This document shows positions 34,518 to 48,163 of a stretch of 56,194 nucleotides of DNA, piece after piece. The notes beneath the pieces are model-generated. The model did no database searches, had not been told where the DNA came from, and worked only from the letters and a program-made list of their open reading frames with translations. The position numbers were made by a program, and so were the translations under genes. The stretch is taken from NCBI GenBank assembly GCA_016179765.1, contig JACPCL010000036.1, forward strand, positions 77,916 through 134,109. The letters are read 5' to 3'. Numbering within the stretch: position 1 is the first letter of the stretch; each line of letters starts with the position of its first letter. Source of the DNA: Chloroflexota bacterium. GTDB taxonomy: Bacteria; Chloroflexota; Dehalococcoidia; Lucifugimonadales; JACPCL1.

Positions 34518-34592
34518 CCCCCTCTCCGCATCGGAGAGGGGGCTGGTATTTCCCCCTTCCCCTAGGGGAAGGGGGATCAAGGGGGTTAGGTT
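34518..34592. repeat. Two palindromic elements between CoA-transferase B and the Lin0512 gene
   Basis: First, CCCCCTCTCCG (34518-34528) with CGGAGAGGGGG (34532-34542), the same arms as at 27826. Second, a 12-bp arm palindrome at 34552-34575 (CCCCCTTCCCC...GGGGAAGGGGG) followed by a GGGGGTTAGGT tail, as at 12008 and 13079. Confidence 0.7.
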
Positions 34593-35945
34593 CTAAATGC
34601 CGAGCTTCTGCTTGTACTCCGGGTCCCAGTACTTGAAGCGGCCAACCCTGACCATGTCGTCCATGCTCATGGTGGGCATGGGGCGTGGGTTAGTGGGCCT
34701 ATCGCCAATGATGCCCGTCTTGAACAACTGGGTGTACTGCTCCTCAGAGTAGCCCAGGATGTTGAACAGGACATCCTGGTTGGCATCCCCCAACTGGGGG
34801 CCCGGCTTCTGTATCTTGAGGGGGGTCTTGCTCATACGATAGGGGCGGCCCATGAGGGCGCGGGCGCCGACGCCGCGATGGGGCGGGAACTCCACCCTTT
34901 CCAGGAAGCCTCTGGCCCAGTAGTGCGAGCTCAGGTTCGTGTCTCTGGCATCGCTCACGAGGCCGGCAGGCACGCCGGCGCCCTGTAGCCGCTCCATGAC
35001 CTGATACTTGTCCAGGGACTTTGTCCAGCCGGCGATGATCTGGTCAATGGCGTCGTGCTGCTTCATACGAAGGAGGCCAGTGGCGAAGCGCCGGTCCATC
35101 GCCAGCGACGGCATGCCCATGGCCTTGCCCAGGGAGGCCCACTCCTCATCGTCGCCCACGGAGATCACACACCATTCGTCATCTCCGGCGCAGGGATAGC
35201 AGCCCTGGGGCGCGCGCCACGGATGGCGGTTGCCGATGCGCTCCCCCAGGCGGCCATTGGCAATATAGTCCAGGATGGACTCGCTGGTGAGGTAGGCCCC
35301 CGCCTGGTACATGCCCACGTCTATCCACTGGCCGTTGCCAGTCTTCCGACGGTAGCGTAGGGCATTGGCGATAGCAAGAAGGGCTGTCCAAGTGGAGAGA
35401 AAGTCCACAAAGGACTGTCCTGCCTTGGAGGGAATGTCGCCGGCATAGCCGGTAATGTGGCAGTGCCCGTGGGTAGCCTCCTGGGTGGTGGCCTGGGCCG
35501 GATAGGAGGCCCAGGGCCCCTCGCTATGGCCGTAGCCGGTGTTGGACACCATGATGATATCCGGCTTGAGCTTCTTCATGTTGGGGTAGTCCAATCCCCA
35601 GTTGCGCATCACCCGGGGCGTAAAGTTCTCCATGAAGACGTCGGTCACGCGCAGGAGGTCCACCAGGACGGCGCGACCTTCCGGCTTGCTCAGGTCCAGG
35701 GTGAGGGACTTCTTGCCGCGGTTCAGCTGGTTGTACCCGCCCGTGCGGTTCCATGAGTCGTCGCCCGGTATGTTGTCCGGATAGGCTCCGGCGAAGGCCC
35801 CACCCCTGGTCACGTCAATGTGGCCCGTGCCTTCTACCTTGATGACCTCGGCCCCCAGATCGCTCAGGAGGCCCGCGGCGTAAGGGAAGGCGTACACATA
35901 GGTGGACTCCACAACGCGTATACCCTCCAGCGGAAGCCTCGTCAT
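34593..35945 (-). CDS. CaiB/BaiF family CoA-transferase (paralogue B)
   Basis: 450 residues, closely related to A and C over the whole length (LPLEGIRVVESTYVYAFPYAAG, SDLGAEVIKVEG, NRGKKSLTLDLSKPEGR, RHPWRAPQGCYPCAGDDEWCVISVGDD, ending DPEYKQKLGI). The expected catalytic Asp is D181 in SFVDFLSTW. It starts 36 bp after the stop of paralogue C, which suggests one operon. Substrate unknown. Confidence 0.93.
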   Translation of the reverse strand: MTRLPLEGIRVVESTYVYAFPYAAGLLSDLGAEVIKVEGTGHIDVTRGGAFAGAYPDNIPGDDSWNRTGGYNQLNRGKKSLTLDLSKPEGRAVLVDLLRVTDVFMENFTPRVMRNWGLDYPNMKKLKPDIIMVSNTGYGHSEGPWASYPAQATTQEATHGHCHITGYAGDIPSKAGQSFVDFLSTWTALLAIANALRYRRKTGNGQWIDVGMYQAGAYLTSESILDYIANGRLGERIGNRHPWRAPQGCYPCAGDDEWCVISVGDDEEWASLGKAMGMPSLAMDRRFATGLLRMKQHDAIDQIIAGWTKSLDKYQVMERLQGAGVPAGLVSDARDTNLSSHYWARGFLERVEFPPHRGVGARALMGRPYRMSKTPLKIQKPGPQLGDANQDVLFNILGYSEEQYTQLFKTGIIGDRPTNPRPMPTMSMDDMVRVGRFKYWDPEYKQKLGI

Positions 35946-35981
35946 GGCTCTGCTCCTTAGGAACCCGCCGGGAGTGCGGGA

Positions 35982-37328
35982 TCAGATGTTGAGCTTCTCT
36001 TTGTAGTCGGGATCGTAGTAGGCGAAGACGCCGTTGCGCACATCTTCGTCCGGCTGGCGCACCGCGGGGGAGCGCCGGGCGTTCTGCGGGACGGTCCCAA
36101 GGATACCTTCGTCCTCCAACTCACCGACCCTGTCCTCTTCAAAGCCCAGGAGGTCCTTGAGCACAGCTTCGTTGTGCTCGCCCAGCCGGGGGGCCGGCCC
36201 CGTGATCTTGACTGAGGTCTTGCTCAGTTGCCAGGGCCTGCCCATGAACACCCGCGTGCCGAGCTTTCGGTCCGGCGGGCACACCACCTTCTCCAGATAG
36301 CCGCGCTTCCACAGATGGGGGTCAAGGTTGCAGTCCCTGGCGTCATACACCGGTGCGGCAGGTACGCCTGCGGCCTGAAGCCTCTCCATCACGTCGTACC
36401 GATCCCGCTCCTTCGTCCAGGGCGTGATGAGCGCATCCAATTCGTCGTGGTGCTTGATGCGGCCCTGCAAGGTGGCAAAACGAGGGTGAGCAGTCATCTC
36501 TGGTACCCCCATGGCCGTGCAAAGGGCTGCCCACTCCGCATCGTCGCCCACGGAGATGACGCACCACTGTTCGTCGCCGGCGCAGGGGTAGCACCCCTGG
36601 GGCGCCCGCTGGGGGTGGCGGTTCCCCATGCGCTTGCCCAGGTTGCCATTGGCGATGTAGTCCGTGATGTACTCGCTGGTCCAGTAACATCCTAGCTGAT
36701 ACATGCCAATGTCCACCCATTGGCCCTTGCCAGTCTTGTTGCGGTGGCGCAGGGCGCTGGCGATGCCCAAAAGGGCGGACCAGCAGGCCAGGAAGTCCAC
36801 GTAGGAGTGTCCCGCCTTGGAGGGGATGTCGTTGTGGTAGCCGGTGATGTGGCCCAGGCCGTGGGTGGCCTCCTGAGTGGTGGCCTGGGCAGGGTACAGG
36901 GACCAGGGGCCATCGCCGTGGCCGTAGCCAGTGTTGGAGACCATGATGATGTCCGGCTTGATCTTCACCAGATTGGAGTAGTCCAAGCCCCAGCGGCGCA
37001 TGACCCTGGGGGTGTAGTTCTCTACCAGCACGTCGCTGACCTTGATCAGTTCCTTGAGCGCCTCCCTGCCCTCCTCCTTGCTCAGGTCCAGGGTAAGGGA
37101 CCGCTTGCCCCGGTTGATCTGGTTGAAGCCGCCGGACCGGTTCCACGCGTCGTGGTCGGGAGCATTGTCGGCGAAGGCGCCGCTGAGACGGATGGGGTCA
37201 AAGTGGGCAGGGCCTTCTATCTTGATGACCTCGGCACCCAGGTCGGTCATGATGCCGCAGGCATAGGGCATCGCAAAGATGTAGGTGGAGTCTATGATCC
37301 GTATCCCTTCCAGGGGGAGTTTGCGCAT
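35982..37328 (-). CDS. CaiB/BaiF family CoA-transferase (paralogue C)
   Basis: 448 residues. LPLEGIRIIDSTYIFAMPYACG, NRGKRSLTLDLSKEEGR, and catalytic Asp D178 in SYVDFLACW. It ends DPDYKEKLNI like A and B. ATG 37328 is chosen because all three paralogues begin M-x-x-LPLEGIR; the open frame extends 18 codons further upstream, into the 57-bp gap after paralogue D. Confidence 0.93.
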   Translation of the reverse strand: MRKLPLEGIRIIDSTYIFAMPYACGIMTDLGAEVIKIEGPAHFDPIRLSGAFADNAPDHDAWNRSGGFNQINRGKRSLTLDLSKEEGREALKELIKVSDVLVENYTPRVMRRWGLDYSNLVKIKPDIIMVSNTGYGHGDGPWSLYPAQATTQEATHGLGHITGYHNDIPSKAGHSYVDFLACWSALLGIASALRHRNKTGKGQWVDIGMYQLGCYWTSEYITDYIANGNLGKRMGNRHPQRAPQGCYPCAGDEQWCVISVGDDAEWAALCTAMGVPEMTAHPRFATLQGRIKHHDELDALITPWTKERDRYDVMERLQAAGVPAAPVYDARDCNLDPHLWKRGYLEKVVCPPDRKLGTRVFMGRPWQLSKTSVKITGPAPRLGEHNEAVLKDLLGFEEDRVGELEDEGILGTVPQNARRSPAVRQPDEDVRNGVFAYYDPDYKEKLNI

Positions 37329-37385
37329 GGCCGCCTCTGCTCTAGGCCCCGCCGGGCCGCCGGTTTCTGCCGTACCCGGCAATTC

Positions 37386-38582
37386 CTAGACCACGTTCAG
37401 CTCTCGCAGTTTGACCAGGTCCTCTTTGGTATAGCTCAACAGCTTGGTGTACACCTCTTCATTGTGCTGGCCCAGCAGGGGCGCGGGCATCCGGTACTGG
37501 CTGGGCGTCTCGCTCATGTTGAACAGGCGGAAGGGGACCTGGATCTTGCCAATGACGGGATGGTCAACCTCCTGATAGAAGTTGCGAGAGGCAAGCTGAG
37601 GGCAGTTGGCCAGGTCCTTGGGAGTCTGGACGATGCCGAACAACATTCGGTACTTCTCCGAGGCCGTCTTGAACATCTCGTGCATGCTCCTGTCCTTGAC
37701 GGCCTCAACGATGATGCGGTCAAACTCCACGCCGTTGACGATCCGCTGCTCGTTGTTGGCGAACCGCTCCTCCTTGAGGGCCTCCACGCCATAGAAGTTG
37801 GCAATGTCATCCCAGGTAGCGCCGCCGCCGCCCTGACTGATGAAGAAGCCATCCTTGCACGGCATGACGTTGCCGAACATGGTTCCCACCGACCGCCGGC
37901 GGCCCTGCACCGCACCCGTCCAGCTATAGAAAGGCTGGTTGCTCACCAGGGTGGAGTTGACCACCTCCTGCACGGAGACGTCCACGTGCTGGCCCTCCTC
38001 TGTGAAGTCCCGCAGCAGGAGGGTAAAGGCGGTGGAAAGGGCGCCGTTGATGCCCGCTTCATACTGCGCCTGGAAGCCGCCGTGCTTCAGCGGCTCCCGG
38101 TCCGCGGTACCGCTGATGCTCATGATGCCGCTCATGGCGTAGGCGATGATCTCCTCCCCTTTGAAATGGCTGTAGGGGCCGTACTGGCCGAAGGGCGTGA
38201 TGGAGGTCATGACGATCTTGGGGTTGACCTTCTCCAGGCTTTCGTAGTCCAGGCCCAGGGAGGCTAGATAGCCGGGCTTGAAGGTCTCCACCACCACGTC
38301 CGCCTCTCGCACCAACTCCTTGAAAATCTTCTGGCCGGTCTTGGTCTCCAGGTTCAGCGTGGCGCCACGCTTGTTGAGGTTCAGGAGCAGGAAGAAGAGG
38401 CTTTTTTCCGGATGGGGGTCATCGTGGAAGAAGGGGCCCATGGCGCGGCCCATCTCACCTCCAAGGGGTTCCACCTTCACGACGTCGGCCCCAAAGTCGG
38501 CCAGGATCTTGGCGCAGAATGGGCCGGCGATGCCCTGGCTCACATCCAAAACCCTAATGTCATCCATCGCTGCTGGCAACAT
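37386..38582 (-). CDS. Divergent CaiB/BaiF-like protein lacking the catalytic Asp (paralogue D)
   Basis: 398 residues. The N-terminal MDDIRVLDVSQGIAGPFCAKILADFGADVVKVEPLGG is classic CaiB/BaiF, and LLNLNKRGATLNLETKTGQ and GEEIIAYAMSGIM follow. Where family members have Asp four residues before a Gly (D-x-x-x-G), this one reads QYEAG, with Gln at about position 173. It belongs to a different subfamily from A-C. First gene of the cluster, GGGAGGTG 8 nt before the ATG. It may be an inactive partner subunit, or may use another residue. Confidence 0.9.
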   Translation of the reverse strand: MLPAAMDDIRVLDVSQGIAGPFCAKILADFGADVVKVEPLGGEMGRAMGPFFHDDPHPEKSLFFLLLNLNKRGATLNLETKTGQKIFKELVREADVVVETFKPGYLASLGLDYESLEKVNPKIVMTSITPFGQYGPYSHFKGEEIIAYAMSGIMSISGTADREPLKHGGFQAQYEAGINGALSTAFTLLLRDFTEEGQHVDVSVQEVVNSTLVSNQPFYSWTGAVQGRRRSVGTMFGNVMPCKDGFFISQGGGGATWDDIANFYGVEALKEERFANNEQRIVNGVEFDRIIVEAVKDRSMHEMFKTASEKYRMLFGIVQTPKDLANCPQLASRNFYQEVDHPVIGKIQVPFRLFNMSETPSQYRMPAPLLGQHNEEVYTKLLSYTKEDLVKLRELNVV

Positions 38583-38769
38583 GTGTGTACACCTCCCGTG
38601 AAATACTAAAAGGCCCCGCCCAACACCAAGGACACCTCTCCCTCAAGGGGGGAGCGATAAACGCCGTCTATGAGTCTGAGAAGGTACTATAGCCAACCAT
38701 CCATGAAAAGGCAAGACGGCGGATATAACGGGTCTTTTTGCTCCCGGTGGACGCCCGCACAAAGACACG

Positions 38770-38801
38770 TAGGGGCGTCCCGACAGGTCGGGACGCCCCT
38801 A
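38770..38801. repeat. GTAGGGGCG palindrome
   Basis: 14-bp arms (TAGGGGCGTCCCGA and complement) around CAGG. Related to the elements at 23890 and 54654. It lies between the CoA-transferase cluster and the transposase remnant. Confidence 0.7.
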
Positions 38802-38823
38802 TGACGGTGCGTGAGACTCAGGC

Positions 38824-39240
38824 CTACCGTGACACCGAAGGCAAAGGAATCCCGCCCCACCGTTGCAGGTCACGCCACACCGTGACAAAGGAGGCGGCAG
38901 GGAACGCAAACAGAGCGAGGACCAGCACCACCTTCCGTAGGGATAGCCCCAGCAGGTACAAAATCAGGAGGGTTGCTTGATAAGAAGTGGTCTGGGGAGA
39001 GCGTGCCAAACCCTGGTGATGAGCGGGAAAGGTGTGGTGGCAGGCTTTGCACCAATACCGTTGCACGGCGGCAGTAGCACAGCTACGGTCTTTCACCCGA
39101 CGGCGACGCTGCCCCCAGCGTACCAGGGCCTGGGTCGTGCAACGCGGACAAGCCCCCGGAGTCGGGGCACAGGGATTGAACCCTTGGAGAGCAAGGCGGA
39201 GAATATACATCGGGTCTCCTCCGCAAAAGGCGAGTCCCAA
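38824..39240 (-). pseudogene. Transposase remnant with N-terminal zinc ribbon
   Basis: 138 codons. CPRC..(33)..CKAC spacing and VQRYWCKACHHTFP look like the zinc-ribbon head of a DDE transposase, followed by a helical LILYLLGLSLRKVVLVLALF region like the HTH before the catalytic domain. The frame ends early and no DDE catalytic part follows, so this is probably a truncated insertion sequence. I do not see convincing terminal inverted repeats. Confidence 0.55.
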
Positions 39241-39336
39241 CTTTGGGACTGTTGTTCTGTACCCCTTATTGTAGAGGAGACCTTCGCTTACTGACCAATT
39301 CCAACCCCTGGTGTAACAGTCACCTAGTACATACCC

Positions 39337-39365
39337 TTGACGAGGAGGCTCACTTCATGTAGAAT
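39337..39365 (+). promoter_or_regulatory. Sigma70-type promoter of rpoB
   Basis: TTGACG (39337-39342), exactly 17 bp, then TAGAAT (39360-39365). This would leave a leader of about 138 nt before rpoB. The region just upstream is otherwise lower in GC and without genes. Confidence 0.75.
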
Positions 39366-39509
39366 ACTATTTTGGTTATCTATGTCCTCTAGACCATTTC
39401 ACCTGTTTCACACCACCTATCACTGGCCCCCTACTATTCTGCTGCCTTCTGTACGCTAGCTGAAGGCCTTTTCTTGTCCCGGCCGCATAGCCAAGGAGTG
39501 TGAGGATAC

Positions 39510-42500
39510 ATGGTTGCACTTTTCCCTTCGCCCAAGTCTACCCCAGCCGTTGCCAAGTCCTACGCTCGTATTCCCCAGGTCATGGAAATCCCCAACCTGA
39601 TTCAGGTCCAGATGGACTCCTTTGAATGGTTCAAGACCGAGGGGTTGCGAGATTTGTTTGCGGAGCTCTCTCCCATTGAAGACTTCTCCGGTGGGCGCTT
39701 TGAGCTGCACTTCCTTGACCACGCCTTCCACGAGCCGAAGTACTCCGATCTGGAATGCCGGGAGAGGGAGACCACCTTTGAGGCTCCCCTCTACGTGACC
39801 ACCCGCCTGGTGGTGAAAGACACGGGCGAGATCAAAGAGTCTCCCGTGTTCCTGGGCAACATCCCCATGATGACCCAGAACGGCACCTTTGTCATCAACG
39901 GCGCAGAGCGCGTCGTCGTCAGCCAGTTGGTGCGGTCCCCCGGCGTCTACTTCACCACGCAGGAGGACACTGCGACGGGCCGGTCTTTGTGCTTCGCCAA
40001 GTTTGTGCCCTACCGGGGCGCGTGGCTGGAGTTTGAGACCAGCTCCCGGGACGTCATCTCTGTGAAGGTGGATCGGAAGCGCAAGATACCCGTGACCACC
40101 CTCCTGCGCGCCATTGGCCTGGAGACCGACGAGGCCATGCTTGGCGAGTTTGAGGACGTGGACAATAACCCAGACCACCGGTACATTCAATCCACCCTGG
40201 ACCGGGACTCCAGCGTCCATGACAAGGACGAGGCGCTGATAGAGTTCTACAAGCACCTGCGGCCTGGCGAGCCTCCCAGCCTGGAGAACGCCAAGAACCT
40301 GCTCTTCAACCTGTTCTTCAACCCCCGGCGGTATGACCTGGGACGGGTAGGCCGCTACAAGCTGAACCGCCGTATGGAGATGGGCAACATCACGGAAGAG
40401 CGCACCCTGACCAAGAATGACATCGTGGGCGTGGTGCGGACCATGGTTCACATTAACAACGGCGAACACGCCGCAGATGATATTGACCACCTGGGCAACC
40501 GCAGGGTGCGCGCCGTAGGTGAGCTGATCCAGAATCAGCTCCGGGTGGGCCTTCTGCGCATGGAGCGTACCGTTAAAGAGAAGATGTCCATCAGCGAGAT
40601 TGAGAACGTGACGCCGGCGGCCCTGGTCAACCAGCGTCCCGTGGCCGCTGCGGTGCGGGAGTTCTTTGGCGGCTCTCAGCTCTCCCAGTTCATGGACCAG
40701 ACCAACCCCCTGGCAGAGTTGACCCACAAACGGCGGCTGTCCGCCCTGGGCCCTGGCGGCCTCTCCCGGGAGCGTGCCGGCTTTGACGTTCGGGACGTTC
40801 ACCACTCCCACTACGGGCGCATCTGCCCTATTGAGACACCAGAAGGTCCGAACATCGGTCTCCTGGGGTCCATGGCCACCTTCGCCCGCACCAATAGCTT
40901 CGGCTTCATTGAGACGCCGTACCGCAGGGTGCTGCACGAAATGCCGAACACCCAGGGGGGCATGGAGGGCCGCATAGCCAGGGAGACCATAGCCGATTCC
41001 AAGAGGAAGGCCATCGTAGAGGCGGGCAAGGTCATCACGGCCCAGGCCGCCAAAAGGATACGCGCCCTCTCCCCCCGGACCATCAAGGTGGCGGCTTTCG
41101 CCGGCCCTGGCGAGGAGAGCATCCAGTACCTCTCCGCCGACGAGGAGGAGAAGTACGTCATCGCCCAGGCAGGGTCGGCCTTTGATAGCAAGGACCAGCT
41201 TATGGGCGACCGCGTGGAGATCCGCCAGGGTGAACGGTTCGCACAGGCGTCTCCCGACAGCGTGGAGTATATGGACGTCTCCCCCTTGCAGATCGTCAGC
41301 GTCTCCACGGCCCTGATCCCCTTCCTGGAGCACGATGACGCCAACCGCGCCCTCATGGGCTCCAACATGCAACGTCAGGCCGTGCCGCTGCTCACCCCTG
41401 ACGCCCCTATCGTCGGCACGGGCATGGAGCGCCGTGTGGCGCTGGACTCGGGCCAGGTGCTGCTGGCCGAGTGCGATGGCGTCGTCACCGCTGTGGACGG
41501 CGATCGCATCATCGTCACCGACGCCGCAGGCAAGGAGCACGGGCACGCCCTGAAGAAGTTCGTGCGCACCAACCAGGGCACCTGCATGAACCAGCGGGCC
41601 ATCGCCAACAAAGGGGACATGGTCAAGAAGGGCGACCCCCTGGCCGATAGCTCCTCTACGGACCGGGGCGTCTTGGCCCTGGGACAGAACGTGCTGGTGG
41701 CCTTCATGAGCTGGGAGGGGTACAACTTTGAGGACGCCATCATCCTGAGCGAGCGTGTCCTGAGAGAGGACAAGTTCACCTCCATTCACATTGAGAAGCA
41801 CGAATGCGACTCCCGGGACACTAAGCTCGGCCCCGAGGAGATCACTCGGGACATCCCCAACGTGGGCGAGGACAGCCTGCGGAACCTGGACGACGGCGGC
41901 ATCATCCTGGTAGGCGCGGAGGTTGGCCCCGGCGACATCCTGGTGGGCAAGATCACCCCCAAGGGGGAGACGGAACTGACGGCGGAGGAGAAGCTGCTGC
42001 GCGCCATCTTTGGCGAGAAGGCCAGGGACGTGAAAGACTCGTCCATGCGCGTTCCCCACGGTGAGCGCGGCAAGGTCATCGCCGTAAAGGTGCTCACCCG
42101 TGAGAGCAAAGACGAGCTGGACGCCGGCGTCAATAAGAAGGTCCGCATCTGGATTGCCCAGACCCGTAAGGTCTCCGAGGGTGACAAGATGGCCGGCCGT
42201 CACGGCAACAAGGGTGTCATCTCCCGCATCATGCCCCTTGAGGACATGCCCTACCTGCCAGACGGCACCCCTGTGGACATCATCCTGAACCCCATTGGCG
42301 TCCCCTCCCGCATGAACCTGGGGCAGGTCCTGGAGACGCACCTGGGCTGGGCCGCCCATACCCTCGGTTTCCGTGCCATCTCTCCTGTTTTTGACGGCGC
42401 CGAGGACGCAGGCATCCAGGATGCCCTGGCTAGGGCCTGGTTCGTCCGGCGCTCCGGCGCCCTGGGGCACAACGAGACCGGCCCCGTAGACGACGCCACG

Positions 42501-43262
42501 TTGGATGCATGGCTCAAGGAGCGGGGCTACTCCAAGGAGGAGTTGTGGGACGAATCCGCCGTGGGCAAAGCCCAGGAGGTCTGCTTGCGCCTCTGGCTGA
42601 AGGAGGCCGGGGATGTGGACTCCACCACGATGTCCTTTGCCCAGTTGGTGGAGGAAGCCAACAAGCTGGGGGAGGTCCTGAAGGACGCGCCGCCCACCCT
42701 TGGGAAGACCATCCTCTACGATGGCCGCACCGGCGAGCCCTTTGACCGCCCCGTGACCGTGGGCCAGATTTACATGCTTAAGCTCATCCACCTGGTGGAG
42801 GATAAGATCCACGCCCGCTCCACCGGCCCCTACTCCCTCATCACCCAGCAGCCCCTGGGCGGCAAGGCACAGTTTGGGGGGCAGCGCTTCGGCGAGATGG
42901 AGGTGTGGGCCCTTGAGGCGTACAGCGCCGCTCACAACCTGCAAGAGATGCTCACCGTCAAGTCCGACGACACGGTGGGCCGCGTAAAGACCTACGAGTC
43001 CATCATCAAAGGGGAGGACATCGTCCAGCCCGGTATCCCAGAGTCCTTCCACGTGCTGCTGAAGGAGCTCCAGAGCTTGGGCCTGTCAGTGGAGCTGTTG
43101 AACGAGCCGGTGGATCGGGTGCTGGTCAGCGCCGACGGCGAAGAGGCCCTCGCGGATCTGGCCCTGCCCGTGGACCGATTGTTGGTGGAGCAGGTGGCGG
43201 GCATCCTTAGCGCCACGCCCGCCGGCGAAGGCGATGGCGGCGAGAGGGCGTCAGACCAGTAG
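39510..43262 (+). CDS. rpoB: RNA polymerase subunit beta
   Basis: 1250 residues, full length. The rifampicin-binding region [19 protein letters not shown] and [19 protein letters not shown] is canonical and apparently wild-type; [20 protein letters not shown] follows. The C-terminal [19 protein letters not shown] clamp segment is present. AAGGAG lies 12 nt before the ATG. No ribosomal protein genes (rplJ/rplL) precede it in the window; upstream is a transposase remnant. Confidence 0.98.
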   Translation: MVALFPSPKSTPAVAKSYARIPQVMEIPNLIQVQMDSFEWFKTEGLRDLFAELSPIEDFSGGRFELHFLDHAFHEPKYSDLECRERETTFEAPLYVTTRLVVKDTGEIKESPVFLGNIPMMTQNGTFVINGAERVVVSQLVRSPGVYFTTQEDTATGRSLCFAKFVPYRGAWLEFETSSRDVISVKVDRKRKIPVTTLLRAIGLETDEAMLGEFEDVDNNPDHRYIQSTLDRDSSVHDKDEALIEFYKHLRPGEPPSLENAKNLLFNLFFNPRRYDLGRVGRYKLNRRMEMGNITEERTLTKNDIVGVVRTMVHINNGEHAADDIDHLGNRRVRAVGELIQNQLRVGLLRMERTVKEKMSISEIENVTPAALVNQRPVAAAVREFFGGSQLSQFMDQTNPLAELTHKRRLSALGPGGLSRERAGFDVRDVHHSHYGRICPIETPEGPNIGLLGSMATFARTNSFGFIETPYRRVLHEMPNTQGGMEGRIARETIADSKRKAIVEAGKVITAQAAKRIRALSPRTIKVAAFAGPGEESIQYLSADEEEKYVIAQAGSAFDSKDQLMGDRVEIRQGERFAQASPDSVEYMDVSPLQIVSVSTALIPFLEHDDANRALMGSNMQRQAVPLLTPDAPIVGTGMERRVALDSGQVLLAECDGVVTAVDGDRIIVTDAAGKEHGHALKKFVRTNQGTCMNQRAIANKGDMVKKGDPLADSSSTDRGVLALGQNVLVAFMSWEGYNFEDAIILSERVLREDKFTSIHIEKHECDSRDTKLGPEEITRDIPNVGEDSLRNLDDGGIILVGAEVGPGDILVGKITPKGETELTAEEKLLRAIFGEKARDVKDSSMRVPHGERGKVIAVKVLTRESKDELDAGVNKKVRIWIAQTRKVSEGDKMAGRHGNKGVISRIMPLEDMPYLPDGTPVDIILNPIGVPSRMNLGQVLETHLGWAAHTLGFRAISPVFDGAEDAGIQDALARAWFVRRSGALGHNETGPVDDATLDAWLKERGYSKEELWDESAVGKAQEVCLRLWLKEAGDVDSTTMSFAQLVEEANKLGEVLKDAPPTLGKTILYDGRTGEPFDRPVTVGQIYMLKLIHLVEDKIHARSTGPYSLITQQPLGGKAQFGGQRFGEMEVWALEAYSAAHNLQEMLTVKSDDTVGRVKTYESIIKGEDIVQPGIPESFHVLLKELQSLGLSVELLNEPVDRVLVSADGEEALADLALPVDRLLVEQVAGILSATPAGEGDGGERASDQ

Positions 43263-43886
43263 GGGTGAGGCCCTGGGCAGCCGCCATCGCAGGCTCCTTT
43301 GCGCCTTTGACACGGGACGTTGGTAGCTGGGGCTGACCAAACGCCCCTTTCCCCTGAGAGCTTGTGAGTTTTTGTCCTCTCGCCCCCATCGGGGGCGAGA
43401 GCTAGAGTGAAGGGGCGTCAGGCTTTCCCACCATGGCCTACCAAAGGAGCTTTTACCCTCACCCAGCCCTCTCCTCCTTCGCTTCGCTCAAGGACAGGCT
43501 CTCAGGAAGAGGGGGGGTTGCTCACAAGCTCTGAGCATGACAAGAGCACGATTTCCTATTCGCCAGCTCTTTAGCCGTCCCCAAGGAGCGTGATGCAGGG
43601 TAAGAGAGGTTTGCCAGTGTCGTTCCTACGAAAATGGCTTCCTTCCCCCTTGCGGGGGAGGATTGAGGTGGGGGGTAGGCTCTCGTTCACCCCCATCCTG
43701 GCCTTCCCCCGTCAAAGGGGAAGGAACAGAAGATTGACCCTTTTCATCCTTCCCGGTGAATGACAGGTTATCTTTCGGAGCGGTGCAGCACAACATACAG
43801 ACCCGTCCCTGCATCGGTATCCAATTCCAGAGTCATCAGCGGGCAGAGCGGATAGTCCACACGCCTAGCCATGAGAAGAGGTACCC
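43263..43886. other. Long rpoB-rpoC spacer with hairpins and repeats
   Basis: 624 bp with no convincing gene. It holds an 11-bp hairpin (43377-43387 with 43391-43401), CT-rich repeats around 43455-43515, and an inverted pair of C/G-rich palindromic elements at 43641-43674 and 43686-43724. In most bacteria rpoB and rpoC are separated by less than ~100 bp. I found no convincing promoter for rpoC in the spacer. Confidence 0.8.
43641..43724. repeat. Inverted pair of CCTTCCCCC/GGGGGAAGG REP-like elements
   Basis: Two elements in opposite orientation. The right one (43686-43724: TTCACCCCCATCCTGGCC, then TTCCCCCG..GGGGAAGG) is almost identical to the reverse complement of 54121-54160. Confidence 0.75.
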
Positions 43887-47963
<4,077 letters not shown>

Positions 47964-48014
47964 AGGGTAGGTCTGCCCCAGGGGCGGTTCGGCCTAGTCT
48001 ACCGGTGGACATGT

Positions 48015-48070
48015 GCATAAGCAGTGGCGTTGCGGCTTTGCCGCAACGCCACTGCTTATGCTCTTTTCTT
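48015..48070 (+). terminator. Strong terminator of rpoBC
   Basis: A 22-bp perfect stem (48015-48036 with 48040-48061), loop TTT, followed by CTCTTTTCTT. Its top, GTTGCGGC/GCCGCAAC, resembles the hairpin at 26698. Confidence 0.85.
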
Positions 48071-48163
48071 GCCATCCCGTAGGCGGACTGGCCCAGAATG
48101 CCGTAGTATAGGGGAAATGGTTGCACCCGGTTTCTGATCCTCATCAGGAAGGATACGCTGTTC

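Noticed and set aside
39456-43052. 1198-codon open frame antisense to rpoB
   Set aside because: It is a shadow of rpoB: high GC and codon bias leave the opposite strand open. The product is Val/Gly/His/Leu-rich without any motif.
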